This document shows, piece after piece, positions 15,841 to 25,500 of a stretch of 64,000 bases of DNA. The position numbers were made by a program, and so were the translations under genes. The stretch is taken from positions 744,001-808,000 of the forward strand of contig NZ_CP108143.1 of assembly GCF_036206005.1 (NCBI RefSeq), written 5' to 3'. Origin of the DNA: Streptomyces sp. NBC_00178 (lineage in GTDB: Bacteria; Actinomycetota; Actinomycetes; Streptomycetales; Streptomycetaceae). The notes beneath the pieces were generated by a model that did no database searches, was not told where the DNA came from, and saw nothing but the letters and a program-made list of their open reading frames with translations. Positions within the stretch are counted from its first letter, which is position 1. Each line of letters starts with the position of its first letter.

Positions 15841-16611
15841 CTCTTCGTCACCCTGGGTGACATCGCGCGGTGGTGGACCCCGGAAAGCCCGGCATCCCCG
15901 CTTCACCGTGCTCGGCCTGCTCCGTGAGCCGCCGACACGGCGCGAATCCACGTGGCCGCGGCGCCGCCGGGACCACGTGGCCGCGGCGGCGCGCACGGGT
16001 ACGAGCCGCGGGGGCCACCACCGCTGGATCACCGAAGGACCTCGACCAGCTGCCGGGCGGCGGGGGCGGGCCCCGCCCGACACCCCTGCGCGCCCCCTTT
16101 CCGAGGCATCCCCATGGGCGCGGCCCGAGGCGTGCGCCCGCGTGGCGCGCGGGGCACAGAGGCCCACCGGCGCGAGGCGCGGGGTGCAGGCGCGCGCCCG
16201 CGTACCTCCGGGGGCATGCGCGCCCGCGTGGCGCGCGGACGTGCCGTTCCGAGCCGGTCCGCGACAGGCCGCACGGACGCGATCACGCAGGTCACAGCGC
16301 TGTCCGGCCGGGCCCGTTTGCCATTTTGGATGATATGCATCATCCTCAATATGGATGACGAGACCACTCCACATGCCGCGGACGTCCCCCACCACCGACC
16401 CACCCTCTCCCGGCCGAAGCTCATGACCCCCAGCCCACGGCGACACACGTCGGCCACGGGCTGAAGCGCCGGGACGTCCGCGCGAGTGGTCGAGTCCGCC
16501 CCGAGCCGGCCCCGCATGTCGGCCGGAGCCCTCGGGCACACCGCCCGCCCCCGCCCGGGGCGTCCGATGTGTGTGCCCGCCACTCCAGCCGATCTTCGCA
16601 GTGAGGAAAAC
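15841..16611. other. long intergenic region between cchJ and the MFS gene
   Basis: About 770 bases with no credible gene; open frames here are GC-rich shadows. It contains a 19-base direct repeat gcgcccgcgtggcgcgcgg at 16134-16152 and 16220-16238, and a locally A/T-rich island at 16318-16360 carrying an operator-like inverted repeat (16328-16345). A 37-codon frame from an ATG at 16351 has no ribosome site and I do not call it. The region may be a junction where the inserted block joins the siderophore locus. Confidence 0.5.
16328..16345. promoter_or_regulatory. operator-like inverted repeat upstream of the MFS gene
   Basis: ggatgatatgcatcatcc consists of two perfect 7-base arms (ggatgat/atcatcc) around a 4-base centre (atgc). 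It sits in the only A/T-rich patch of a very GC-rich intergenic region, 266 bases before the MFS start. The shape fits a dimeric winged-helix or helix-turn-helix regulator, which is not encoded next to it. Confidence 0.5.
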
Positions 16612-17955
16612 GTGACTTCAGCATCAGCCGCCATGCCGAACGCCAGGCGCGGAACCATTCCGGTCTTCGCCGCCGCCACCGCCGTCACCGTGTCGAACAT
16701 CTACTTCACGCAGCCCCTGCTGGAGCAGATCGCCCGTAGCTTCCACATCTCCGCCGCCGCGGCCGGCCTCGTGGCGACCGCAGGCCAGATCGGCTATGCC
16801 CTCGGCATCGTCGCGATCGTCCCGCTGGCCGACGGAGCCAAGCTGCGGCGGCTGTCCGCCGTGCTCCTCACGGTGACCTCGCTGGCACTCGTCGCCGGAG
16901 CGTTCGCCCCCTCGATCACTCTGCTGAGCCTGGCCGCCCTGATCCTGTCCGCCACGACCGTGATCCCCCAGGTGATCATGCCCACCGCCGTGTCCATGGC
17001 CGCGAAGGGGCAGGCGGGCCGTGTCCTCGGAGCGATCGGCACGGCGCTGACCCTGGGGGCGCTGGTCTCCCGAAGTGTCTCCGGCGTACTCGCCGAGGTC
17101 ACGGGGACATGGCGGGCCGGATTCCTCCTCTCCGCGGCCGCCACGGCGGCCCTGCTCCTGATCCTCCCCCGGTACATGCCGGCCAAGGCCGCGCAGACGA
17201 CCGGGGAGACCCTGGGCTACCGCAGACTCCTGAGGTCTCTTCCGGCCCTCTTCCCGCGCTACGCGGCGCTGCGCATCTCGGCAGCGCTGGGCGGACTCGT
17301 CTTCGCCGCCTTCTCGGGTTTCTGGGCCGTACTGGCCTTCCACCTCACCGAGCAGCCCATAGGACTCGGGTCGGCCGCGGTCGGGCTCTTCGGAATCGCC
17401 GCCGTCCCCGGCGCGCTGGCCGCGCGGTACTCCGGCCGGATGGCCGACCGGTGGGGACCGACGGTCGTCAACGCCGCCTCGCTCACGGCGGTGGCACTGG
17501 CCCTCGCCCTCTTCCTGCTCTTCGGTCACTCGCTGGTCGCGCTGCTCATCGGCTGCAACCTGCTGGGCTACGGGACGACCAGTGGACAGATCGCCAACCA
17601 GGTCCGCGTCTTCACCGCGGGGCCCGAGGTCCGCGCCCGGATCAACACCCTGTACATGTTCTCGGTGTTCGCCGGCGGCGCCACGGGGACGGCGGTCGCG
17701 GGGGCGCTCTTCGCCGCCTACGGCTGGTCGGGGGCGATCGGGGGCGGGTTCGGCTTCCTCGGCCTCGCGGCGGTCGTCCTCGCTCTGCACACGGCCAGGA
17801 CCCGGCGCAGGCCGTCCGTCCCGGCAGCCGTGACCGGCTCCGTCGCCCTTTCCGGCAACCGGGTCACGGGTGACTCCGCGTCTCTCCCGGACACCCGCAC
17901 CTCAGGTGACCGCGTCGGGGCCGGTACCGGTCCGGACGACACGTCCCGCCGGTAG
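16612..17955 (+). CDS. MFS transporter within the siderophore locus
   Basis: 447 residues from a GTG placed six bases after GAGGAA; an upstream ATG at 16486 lacks a ribosome site. Twelve membrane helices are predicted, with NIYFTQPLLEQIARSFHIS at the start and ADGAKLRR in place of a standard motif A, a pattern typical of the YfnC/YgaY-like efflux group. The last 45 residues are a disordered Ser/Thr/Gly tail. The gene lies between cchJ and cchI, so a role in siderophore export is conceivable, but no iron box precedes it and the classical locus lacks it. Treat this as inference. Confidence 0.83.
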   Translation: MTSASAAMPNARRGTIPVFAAATAVTVSNIYFTQPLLEQIARSFHISAAAAGLVATAGQIGYALGIVAIVPLADGAKLRRLSAVLLTVTSLALVAGAFAPSITLLSLAALILSATTVIPQVIMPTAVSMAAKGQAGRVLGAIGTALTLGALVSRSVSGVLAEVTGTWRAGFLLSAAATAALLLILPRYMPAKAAQTTGETLGYRRLLRSLPALFPRYAALRISAALGGLVFAAFSGFWAVLAFHLTEQPIGLGSAAVGLFGIAAVPGALAARYSGRMADRWGPTVVNAASLTAVALALALFLLFGHSLVALLIGCNLLGYGTTSGQIANQVRVFTAGPEVRARINTLYMFSVFAGGATGTAVAGALFAAYGWSGAIGGGFGFLGLAAVVLALHTARTRRRPSVPAAVTGSVALSGNRVTGDSASLPDTRTSGDRVGAGTGPDDTSRR

Positions 17956-17978
17956 GCACGCCCGCGCGGGACTCACCC

Positions 17979-18016
17979 GGGGCGCGTCGCGGCGAACGGG
18001 GCGCGTCGCGGCGAAC
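17979..18016. repeat. tandem 19-base direct repeat
   Basis: ggggcgcgtcgcggcgaac occurs twice in immediate succession (17979-17997 and 17998-18016), in the gap between the convergent MFS and hemerythrin-like genes. It may be a replication-slippage product. The remaining 140 bases of the gap hold no other recognisable element. Confidence 0.75.
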
Positions 18017-18153
18017 CCGGCGGGAAGTCGCCCCCGGGGCGGTGCACCGACGGCCGGGAGCACCGCCCGGCCCGGTGCAGCCGGGGAAGGCCGCCGGCCT
18101 GGGCCGGCCCGCGACCGGGCCCCCCGGTACGGGTCCCCGCACAGCCGCGGGGC

Positions 18154-18648
18154 TCAGTGGGCCCGCACGACGGCGCGGACACTCTCGATGCTGCCGCAGC
18201 CTGCCTCCAGGTGCTTCTGCCGGTCGCGGAGGAAGACGGCGCCGAGCTCGGCCCGGCGCTCCTGCGGGACGCTCTCCCGGGCGCCGTTGAGGATCGTGCG
18301 CTCCTCCTCGTCGAGGTGGTGCGTGATGGCCTTGGCGAGTTCCTCGAGCTTCTCGTCCCACGCGTCGGAGCCGACGTCCCGGACCTCCATCAGGGCGAGG
18401 AGCGCCTCGTTCCCCTCGTGGTGCTCCTCCTTCCCGTGCTCGATCTCCTCGTCGTCGACGTCGCGGAACCGTTTGAGCGCCGGGTACACCTCGGCCTCCT
18501 CCGCCTCGCCATGGGCGATCAGGAGCGCGGCGAACTCGTTCAGGGCCGCCCTCCGGTCCTCCTCGACACTCCTCATCCGCCGCAGCAGTTCCTCCATGCT
18601 GCGATGGTCCGCAAGGATCTCGGCTACCACGTCATGCGCTTCGGACAC
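18154..18648 (-). CDS. hemerythrin-like (HHE) cation-binding protein
   Basis: 164 residues. The GTG start at 18648 is fixed by GAGGAG in the upstream stretch. The protein is a four-helix bundle with the histidine/carboxylate pattern of hemerythrins: ADHRSMEELL, AHGEAEEAEVYPAL, EHGKEEHHEGNEALL and THHLDEEERTIL. Such proteins bind a di-iron centre and sense or store oxygen, nitric oxide or iron; many Streptomyces copies are stress-linked. It is soluble, with no signal peptide. It lies inside the coelichelin locus, pointing against its neighbours, with no iron box at its start. A link to iron handling is suggestive only. Confidence 0.88.
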   Translation of the reverse strand: MSEAHDVVAEILADHRSMEELLRRMRSVEEDRRAALNEFAALLIAHGEAEEAEVYPALKRFRDVDDEEIEHGKEEHHEGNEALLALMEVRDVGSDAWDEKLEELAKAITHHLDEEERTILNGARESVPQERRAELGAVFLRDRQKHLEAGCGSIESVRAVVRAH

Positions 18649-18788
18649 CTGGAACTCCTCTTCTGTACGGTGCTTCGCTGCTACCCCCGGGAAGGGCCTG
18701 CAAGCAGGGACGTGGTGCGCGTGCGCGGCGCCGACGGCGGCCGGGCGCGATGTGGTTCCGGGCCGCCCCGCCCTGCACAATGCAGCGT

Positions 18789-20816
18789 GTGACTGATCAG
18801 GACCCGTATCTGTGGCTGGAAGACGTCGAGGGGGAGCCCGCTCTCGCGTGGGTGGCCCGCCGGAACGCGGAGACCGAGGCGGCGCTGGCCGTCGGCGAGG
18901 ACTTCGCCAAGCTGAGAACGCGCCTGCGGGACGTGCTGGACGCGTCGGACCGCATTCCGGGGACCGTCCGGCGGGGCGCGCACCTCTACAACTTCTGGCG
19001 GGACGCGACGCGGGTGCGCGGCGTGTGGCGGCGTACGACGCTCGAGCAGTACCGCAAGGACGCGCCCGAGTGGGAGGTCCTCCTCGACATCGACGCGCTC
19101 GCGGCGGCCGAGGGCGAGAAATGGGTGTGGGCGGGTGCCCACGTCCTGCGTCCCGGCCACGACCGCGCGCTGCTGAGCCTGTCGCGCGACGGCGGTGACG
19201 CGGTCGTGGTGCGTGAGTTCGACCTCGTCGGCATGGAGTTCGTCGAGGACGGCTTCCGGGTCGCGGAGGCGAAGACGCTGATCGGCTGGATCGACGCCGA
19301 CACCGTCTTCGTCGGCACGGACACCGGGCCGGGCTCGCTGACCGACTCGGGCTATCCGCGCACGGTGCGCAGGTGGCGCCGCGGGACGCCGCTGGACGAC
19401 GCCCCGGTGGTCTTCGAGGGGGAGCCGGGTGACGTCTCGGCCGGTGCATGGCACGACAGCACCCCCGGTTTCGAGCGGGACTTCGTCGTCCGGACGCTGG
19501 ACTTCCACCGCGGTGAGCTTCACCTGATGGGCGCGGACGGCACGCTGGAGCGGATCGACGTTCCCGACGACGCCGTCGCCTACGCTTATCGCGGGTATCT
19601 CGTCGTCACGCCGAAGTCGGCCTGGCTCGGGCAGCCCGCGGGCTCCCTGCTGGCGTTCGGCTTCGACGCGTTCCGGGCGGGCGACCGCACCGCGCAGGTG
19701 CTGTTCACCCCGGACGGGCGCACGGCCCTGGCGGACCACTCCTGGACCCGCCACCACCTGATCCTGACGACGATGCGCGACGTGAACACGCGCATCGAGG
19801 TGCTCACCCCGTCCTCCGGCGGCACCTGGACCCGCGGTCCGCTGGCCGAGGTGCCCGCGCTGTCCGACGCGACCGTCGTGGACACGGACCCCGACGTGTC
19901 GGACGAGTTCTTCCTCGACGTGTCCGGGTTCCTGCAGCCCTCCACGCTCTACCGGGGCGAGACCGGGGGCGGCATGGAGATCCTCAAGCAGGCTCCGGCG
20001 CGCTTCGACACGACCGGCCTGCGGGTCGCTCAGCACTTCGCGGTCTCCGAGGACGGCACACGGGTGCCGTACTACGTGATCGGCCCCGAGGCCGCCCGCC
20101 CGGGTCCCACCCTGCTGTACGGCTACGGCGGGTTCGAGATCTCGCTCACGCCGTACTACGGGGCGGTGACCGGCAGGGCCTGGCTGGAGCGCGGCGGCAC
20201 GTACGTGATCGCGAACATCCGGGGCGGCGGCGAGTACGGCCCGACGTGGCACCGGGCCGCGCTCGGCGCGGACCGCCACCGGGCCTTCGAGGACTTCGCC
20301 GCGGTCGCCGGCGACCTCGTCGCCCGGGGCATCACCACGCCCGCCATGCTGGGCGCCGAGGGCGGGAGCAACGGCGGACTGCTCATGGGCGCGATGATCA
20401 CCCGCTACCCGGAACTGTTCGGGGCCGTCGTCGCGGACGTTCCCCTGCTGGACATGATGCGCTTCCACAAGCTCCTGGCGGGCGCGTCCTGGATCGCGGA
20501 GTACGGCGATCCCGACGACGCGGCCGACGCCGTCCACCTGCGGGATCTCTCCCCCTACCACCGGCTGGCGGCGGGACTCCCCTGCCCGCCGGTCCTGCTG
20601 ATGACGTCCACCCGCGACGACCGGGTCCACCCCGGGCACGCCCGGAAGGCGGCCGCCCGCATGCGCGAACTCGGCCTGCCGGTCCTGTTCCACGAGAACG
20701 TCGGCGGAGGTCACGCGGGAGCGTCCGACAACGCGCAGGCCGCTCACAACAGTGCGCTCGTGCACACCTTCCTGTGGCGGCACCTGGCACCACGGGATCC
20801 CTCCGCCGCACGCTGA
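18789..20816 (+). CDS. prolyl oligopeptidase family serine peptidase
   Basis: 675 residues, the normal length for the S9A family. An N-terminal beta-propeller (residues about 70-400, beginning after DPYLWLEDVEG) caps the alpha/beta hydrolase domain. The catalytic serine lies in GGSNGG (Ser527), the aspartate in STRDDRVHP (Asp610/611) and the histidine in GGGHAG (His642). The enzyme cleaves short peptides after proline. No signal peptide is seen, so it is cytoplasmic. An in-frame ATG at 18780 is an alternative start; neither has a strong ribosome site. It ends against the cchI gene across a shared hairpin. Confidence 0.92.
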   Translation: MTDQDPYLWLEDVEGEPALAWVARRNAETEAALAVGEDFAKLRTRLRDVLDASDRIPGTVRRGAHLYNFWRDATRVRGVWRRTTLEQYRKDAPEWEVLLDIDALAAAEGEKWVWAGAHVLRPGHDRALLSLSRDGGDAVVVREFDLVGMEFVEDGFRVAEAKTLIGWIDADTVFVGTDTGPGSLTDSGYPRTVRRWRRGTPLDDAPVVFEGEPGDVSAGAWHDSTPGFERDFVVRTLDFHRGELHLMGADGTLERIDVPDDAVAYAYRGYLVVTPKSAWLGQPAGSLLAFGFDAFRAGDRTAQVLFTPDGRTALADHSWTRHHLILTTMRDVNTRIEVLTPSSGGTWTRGPLAEVPALSDATVVDTDPDVSDEFFLDVSGFLQPSTLYRGETGGGMEILKQAPARFDTTGLRVAQHFAVSEDGTRVPYYVIGPEAARPGPTLLYGYGGFEISLTPYYGAVTGRAWLERGGTYVIANIRGGGEYGPTWHRAALGADRHRAFEDFAAVAGDLVARGITTPAMLGAEGGSNGGLLMGAMITRYPELFGAVVADVPLLDMMRFHKLLAGASWIAEYGDPDDAADAVHLRDLSPYHRLAAGLPCPPVLLMTSTRDDRVHPGHARKAAARMRELGLPVLFHENVGGGHAGASDNAQAAHNSALVHTFLWRHLAPRDPSAAR

Positions 20817-20847
20817 CGGGGCCGGGGCCGTTCCGCCCGGCCCCGTC
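20815..20847. terminator. bidirectional terminator between the peptidase gene and cchI
   Basis: Arms gacggggccggg (20815-20826) and cccggccccgtc (20836-20847) pair perfectly around a 9-base loop. The hairpin starts within the peptidase stop codon and ends 4 bases before the end of cchI, so it isolates the inserted block from the siderophore operon. Confidence 0.8.
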
Positions 20848-20850
20848 GGG

Positions 20851-22548
20851 TCATCGCGCCACGGCCAGGCAGTACGCCTCGTCGGTGGCCAGGAGGTTGC
20901 GGTGGGTGTCCTCCGCGGTGATCACGCCGTCGTCCAGGACCAGGACACGGTCGGCCGCGTCCAGGAGGGCCGGGCTGCTCGTGAGCACGACGGTGGTCCG
21001 GCCCCGGCGCAGCTTCGCGATGTTGCGGGAGATGAGCTGCTCGGTGACCGCGTCCACCGCTGTCGTGGGGTCGTGGAGCACCAGGACCTCGGCGTCCGCG
21101 GCAAGGGCCCGGGCCAGGGACAGCCGCTGCCGCTGGCCTCCGGAGAGGTTGGCCCCCCGGTCGCGTACGCCGTGGTCGAGCCCGTCCCGGTGGAGGGCCA
21201 CGACATCGGTCAGCATGGACGCCTCGACGGCCTCGGCGACCGTCGCGCTGGTGCCGGACGGGTCGATGTTCGAGCGCAGCGTGCCCGCGAAGATCTCACC
21301 GTCGTAGGGGTTCACCAGCATGTGCTCCCGGACCGCCTCGACCGACAGGTCCGAGAGGTCCTGCCCGCCGAGCCGTACCGCTCCCTCGTACGCGTGGGGC
21401 GGGGTGTCCGCGGCGAGTACGGATGCCAGGTCGGCGGCCGCGCGGGGCTGGTAGGCGGTGACCGCCACGAACTCCCCCGCGCGCACCCGGAAGGTCAGCT
21501 TGCCGAGGGATCCGTGGCTGACGTCGTCGATCTCGAGGTCCCCCCCGGTGGCGGGGTGTCCGGACCCCGGGGCGGCAACGGGAGGTGCGGTGAGGACCAG
21601 AGCCATCCGCTCGGCGGAGGCCCGCGCCATCATGACGTACTTGGGCATCTCCGAGAACATCTTCAGCGGTTCCATGATGAACTGCGCCAGTCCCACGGCC
21701 ATCACGAGTTCGCCGATGGTGATGCTGCCCTCGAAGGCGAGCCAGCCGGCCGTCAGGGTCACCGCGGCGGCGAGGACGGCGTTGAGGGCGAGGGCCGTGC
21801 CGGCGTACACGCCGTTGACCCTGGCGACGGTGACCGCCTGGCGGCGTGCCTCCGTGCTGACCTTGCGGTAGGAGAGGAACGCCGCGTGGTTGCCGCCGAA
21901 TCCGTGCAGCGGGCGCAGGCCGGTGATCAGGTCGGCAACCTTGGCGCCGGCCCGTGCCACCCGGGCCTGCTGCTCCTGGGTGCTGGAACCGATCCGCCCG
22001 GACATGACGCTGAGGACGGAGAGAATCGCGACGGTCCCGGCGATCACCAGGAGGCCGAGCCGCAGGTCGGCCAGGCCGAGTGCCACCGCCGCGACCACCA
22101 CCGCGACCAGCGAACTGATCAGCAGCGGTACCACCTCGATGATGTCCGCGGTCTGGTCGGCGTCCTCGGTGGCGATGGTCAGCACCTCGCCGGACTTCAG
22201 GTCGACGTCACGGGCCACCGGCTGCAGACCGCAGGCCGCGACCCGTACCCGCCAGCGGTGCGCCTCGGTCGTGTTGGCCTTCTGCAGGATGCGCATCCCG
22301 AAGCGCCAGGACAGCGAGACCGTCGTGATGATCACGGCGAGGGCGGCGACGGAGAGGCCGAGCGAGCCGAGGCTCCGGTCCTGCATGGTGTGTTCGACGA
22401 TCAGGCCGAGGGCGATGGGGAAGGCGGTCTCACCGGCCTGGTACAGGCCCATGAGGACGGTGCCCCAGGCCATGGCGCCGAGGTTGCGGCGCAGGGCCGT
22501 CCTGAGGATGTCGGACCCCTGGCGGGGCCGCTGCGTGTCAGTTGTCAT
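20851..22548 (-). CDS. cchI: ABC half-exporter with degenerate ATP site (coelichelin export)
   Basis: 565 residues. Residues 1-320 form a six-helix exporter domain; the rest is the nucleotide-binding domain. The signature motif is intact (LSGGQ, 468-472), but Walker A is lost (AYQPRAAAD at about 365-373 has no GKS), Walker B reads LVLHDP (His492, Asp493 for the usual Asp-Glu) and the switch histidine is serine (LTSSP, Ser524). Alone it could not hydrolyse ATP. CchG has exactly the opposite set of defects, so the two should form a heterodimer with one working site. The ATG at 22548 overlaps the end of cchH by 11 bases; a TTG at 22563 is an alternative. In S. coelicolor CchG/CchI are taken to be the exporter. 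Confidence 0.92.
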   Translation of the reverse strand: MTTDTQRPRQGSDILRTALRRNLGAMAWGTVLMGLYQAGETAFPIALGLIVEHTMQDRSLGSLGLSVAALAVIITTVSLSWRFGMRILQKANTTEAHRWRVRVAACGLQPVARDVDLKSGEVLTIATEDADQTADIIEVVPLLISSLVAVVVAAVALGLADLRLGLLVIAGTVAILSVLSVMSGRIGSSTQEQQARVARAGAKVADLITGLRPLHGFGGNHAAFLSYRKVSTEARRQAVTVARVNGVYAGTALALNAVLAAAVTLTAGWLAFEGSITIGELVMAVGLAQFIMEPLKMFSEMPKYVMMARASAERMALVLTAPPVAAPGSGHPATGGDLEIDDVSHGSLGKLTFRVRAGEFVAVTAYQPRAAADLASVLAADTPPHAYEGAVRLGGQDLSDLSVEAVREHMLVNPYDGEIFAGTLRSNIDPSGTSATVAEAVEASMLTDVVALHRDGLDHGVRDRGANLSGGQRQRLSLARALAADAEVLVLHDPTTAVDAVTEQLISRNIAKLRRGRTTVVLTSSPALLDAADRVLVLDDGVITAEDTHRNLLATDEAYCLAVAR

Positions 22549-25500
22549 CGAGGTGGTGGGCAATCGCTTCCGGGGTTCGCAGGGTGAGCAGGTCGCGGAT
22601 GGTGATGACGGGGCCGAACTCCCGTCGCAGCAGGCCGACCAGCCGGACCGCCACCATGGAGTGGCCGCCCAGCGACACGAAGTCGCTGACCGCGCTCACC
22701 TCGTCATCATCCAGGTCGAGCGCCTCGGCGAAGAACTCGCACACCAGGGTCTCCGTCTCCGTCCGCGGGCCACGCTCGCCGCCCGTGGTCAGCACACCCA
22801 GGGGCTTGGCCTCGGGCAGCGCCTTGGTGTCGGCCTTCCCGTTCACGGTCAGCGGGATGGCGTCGACCTGGGCGTAGTGCGTCGGGCGCAGGAAGTCGGG
22901 CAGACCCGCGCCCGCCTCCGCGGCGACCGTGGCCAGGTCGGAGCCCGCCTCCAGCACGAGGTAGGCGGCCAGCCGGTACGCGCCGTCGACCTGCGGGGCC
23001 GGCTGGGCGACCGCGGCGGCGAAACGGACGGCGGGATGCCGGGCGAAAGCTGCCTCGACCTCGCCAAGTTCGACACGGTGGCCCCGGATCTTCACCTGCT
23101 GGTCGGTGCGGCCCAGGTACATCAGGTTCCCGTCGGGGCGCCGGACCACCAGGTCGCCCGTGCGGTACATGCGCTCCCCGGGGGCCCCGAAGGGACACGC
23201 GACGAAGCGGTGGGCGCTCTGCGCGGGCTGCCCGAGGTAGCCGCGCGCGATGCCGACGCCGGCCACGTACAGCTCACCGGGGACGCCGTCGGGCAGAGGG
23301 CGCAGCCACGGGTCGAGGACGTACACGTCGGTGTTGTCGATCGCGACGCCGACCACCGGGTCCTGGCACTCGAAGGTGCCGACGCCGAGGGTGTTGATGG
23401 TGTATTCGGTGGGCCCGTACAGGTTGTAGCCGACGGTCCCCTCGGTGTCGGCGAGCCGCTGCCACAGGGCCGGGGTCACGGCCTCACCGCCCAGCAGCAC
23501 CAGGGCGGGCCGCCGGTCGGGGTCGTCGAGCAGGCCCTCGGCGACCAGTTGCTGGGCGTACGTCGGGGTCACGTTGACGACGTCGATCGCGTGCTCGGCG
23601 CAGTACTCGACCAGGCGGGGTGCGTCGCGGCGCAGTTCCTCGTCGCAGATGTGCACCTCGTGGCCGTCCGCCAGCCAGAGCAGTTCCTCCCACGACATGT
23701 CGAAGGCGAAGGAGACGGTGTGCGCGATGCGGAAGACGCGGTGGCCGTGCTGTGCCAGCACCGGTTCGAAGATGCGGCGCTGATGGTTGATCAGCATGTT
23801 CGTGAGACCGGCGTACTCGGTGACGACGCCCTTGGGCCGGCCCGTCGATCCGGAGGTGTAGATCGTGTAGGCGGGGTGCCGCAGCCGGTCCGGGTCGTCC
23901 GGTGCGTAGGTCACGAAGGGCTCGGCCTCGGGCAGCGGGCGGTCCAGCTCGATCAGTTCGCCGGTGAGCCGCGGTGACACGGCGCTGACGGTGAGGATCA
24001 CCTCGGGCCGGGCGTCCTCGACGATCGCGGCGATGCGCTCGTCCGGGTGGTCCAGTTCCAGTGGTACGTAGGCCGCTCCGACGCGCAGCACCGCGAACAG
24101 CGCCACGATCGAGTCGAGGGACCGGGGGATCGCCAGGCCCACCGTCGTCTCCGGGCCGATGCCCCGGCCCGCGAGCACTCCCGCGACCGCGCGGCTGCGG
24201 TCCCGGAGTTCGGCGAAGGTGAGGGTGGAGCCGTGGGCGACGAGGGCGGTCCGCCGCGGGTCGAGGTCCGCCGCCCGGTCGAACCGGTCGACGACGGTGT
24301 CCGTTCCGATGTCCGTCCGCTCGGCGGGTCCGGCGTCGCCGCCCAGCCCCGGGAGGGCTCCGACCGGTCCCGTCGACCCGGCCAGGTCGGCGAGCACCCG
24401 CAGGTAGTCGTCGAGCAGCCGGCGGGCGTGCGCGGGGTCGTCCCCGCGGTGCTCCAGCTTGACCGTGAGCCGGTCGCCGGGCGTCACGACCCAGGTGTAC
24501 GGGTAGTGGGTCGAGTCGTCCGCCGTCACCGAGGTGATGCCGTGCTCGGCGTTCATCGCGGCGAACGCGTCCATGTCCAGGAAGTTCTGGAGCACGAACA
24601 GGTTGTCGAACAGGGTGTCGTGGCCGCCGGCCCGCTGGATCTCACCGAGCCCCAGGTGCTCGTGCTCCATCGCCTCGACCCGGGACGCCTGGACGCCCGA
24701 AAGGTACTCCCCCACCGTGTCGCCGGGCCGTGCCCGCGTCCACATGGGGACGGTGTTGAGGAGCACGCCGACGATGCCGGACAGGCCCTCGCCCTCCCGG
24801 CCGGAGACGGTCACGCCGAAGACGGCGTCGCTCCGGCCGGTGTGCGCGCCCAGCAGGAGGCCGAAGGCACCGGTGAGCACCGAGTTCAGTGTGACGCCGT
24901 GCGTCCTGGCGGCCTGGCGCAGCGCCTCCGACTGCCCGGCCGTGAGCGTGTGGACGAGCGCGCGCGGCAGGTCGTCCGTGAACGACGGCTCAGGTCCCGC
25001 GAGGAGGGTCGGCCCGGGGAGGCCGGACAGCTGCGAGGCCCAGAAGCGCTCCGAGGCCGCGTGGTCCCTGGCGTCGAGCATCCGGGCGTAGTCCTCGAAG
25101 CCGGGGCTCGCCGGGGTCGCGGTCAGAGGCTCCCCCGCGACGGCCGACCGGTAGGCGTCGAAGAGGTCCCGGAGCAGGATCTCGCGCGACCAGCCGTCCC
25201 ACAGCAGGAGGTGGTAGCTGAGCAGCAGTCCGTCGTGTCCTCCGGGCAGGCGCACCACGGTGAGCCGGATGAGCGGGGGCGCGTCGAGGTCGAACCCCGT
25301 GTCGCGGTCCCGGGCGCGCAGGGCGTCGACCTCGGCGTCCGTCGCCAGGTCGAGGGTGTGGACCTCGGCCCGGCGGCCCGCCTTCAGGACCTGGACCGGG
25401 TTGCCGTCGCCGTCGGTGGTGAAGCCGGCGCCGACGACCGGGTGCCGGGCGATGACGTGGGCCATCGCCTCGCCCAGGGCCTCGGTGTCGAGGCGCCGGT

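Noticed and set aside
16351..16464. 37-codon frame starting MDDETTPHAAD
   Set aside because: No ribosome site, no properly spaced promoter for a leaderless start, and no recognisable family.
22538..22700. Absence of a thioesterase domain at the end of the NRPS
   Set aside because: This is normal for coelichelin synthetase; release is attributed to CchJ.
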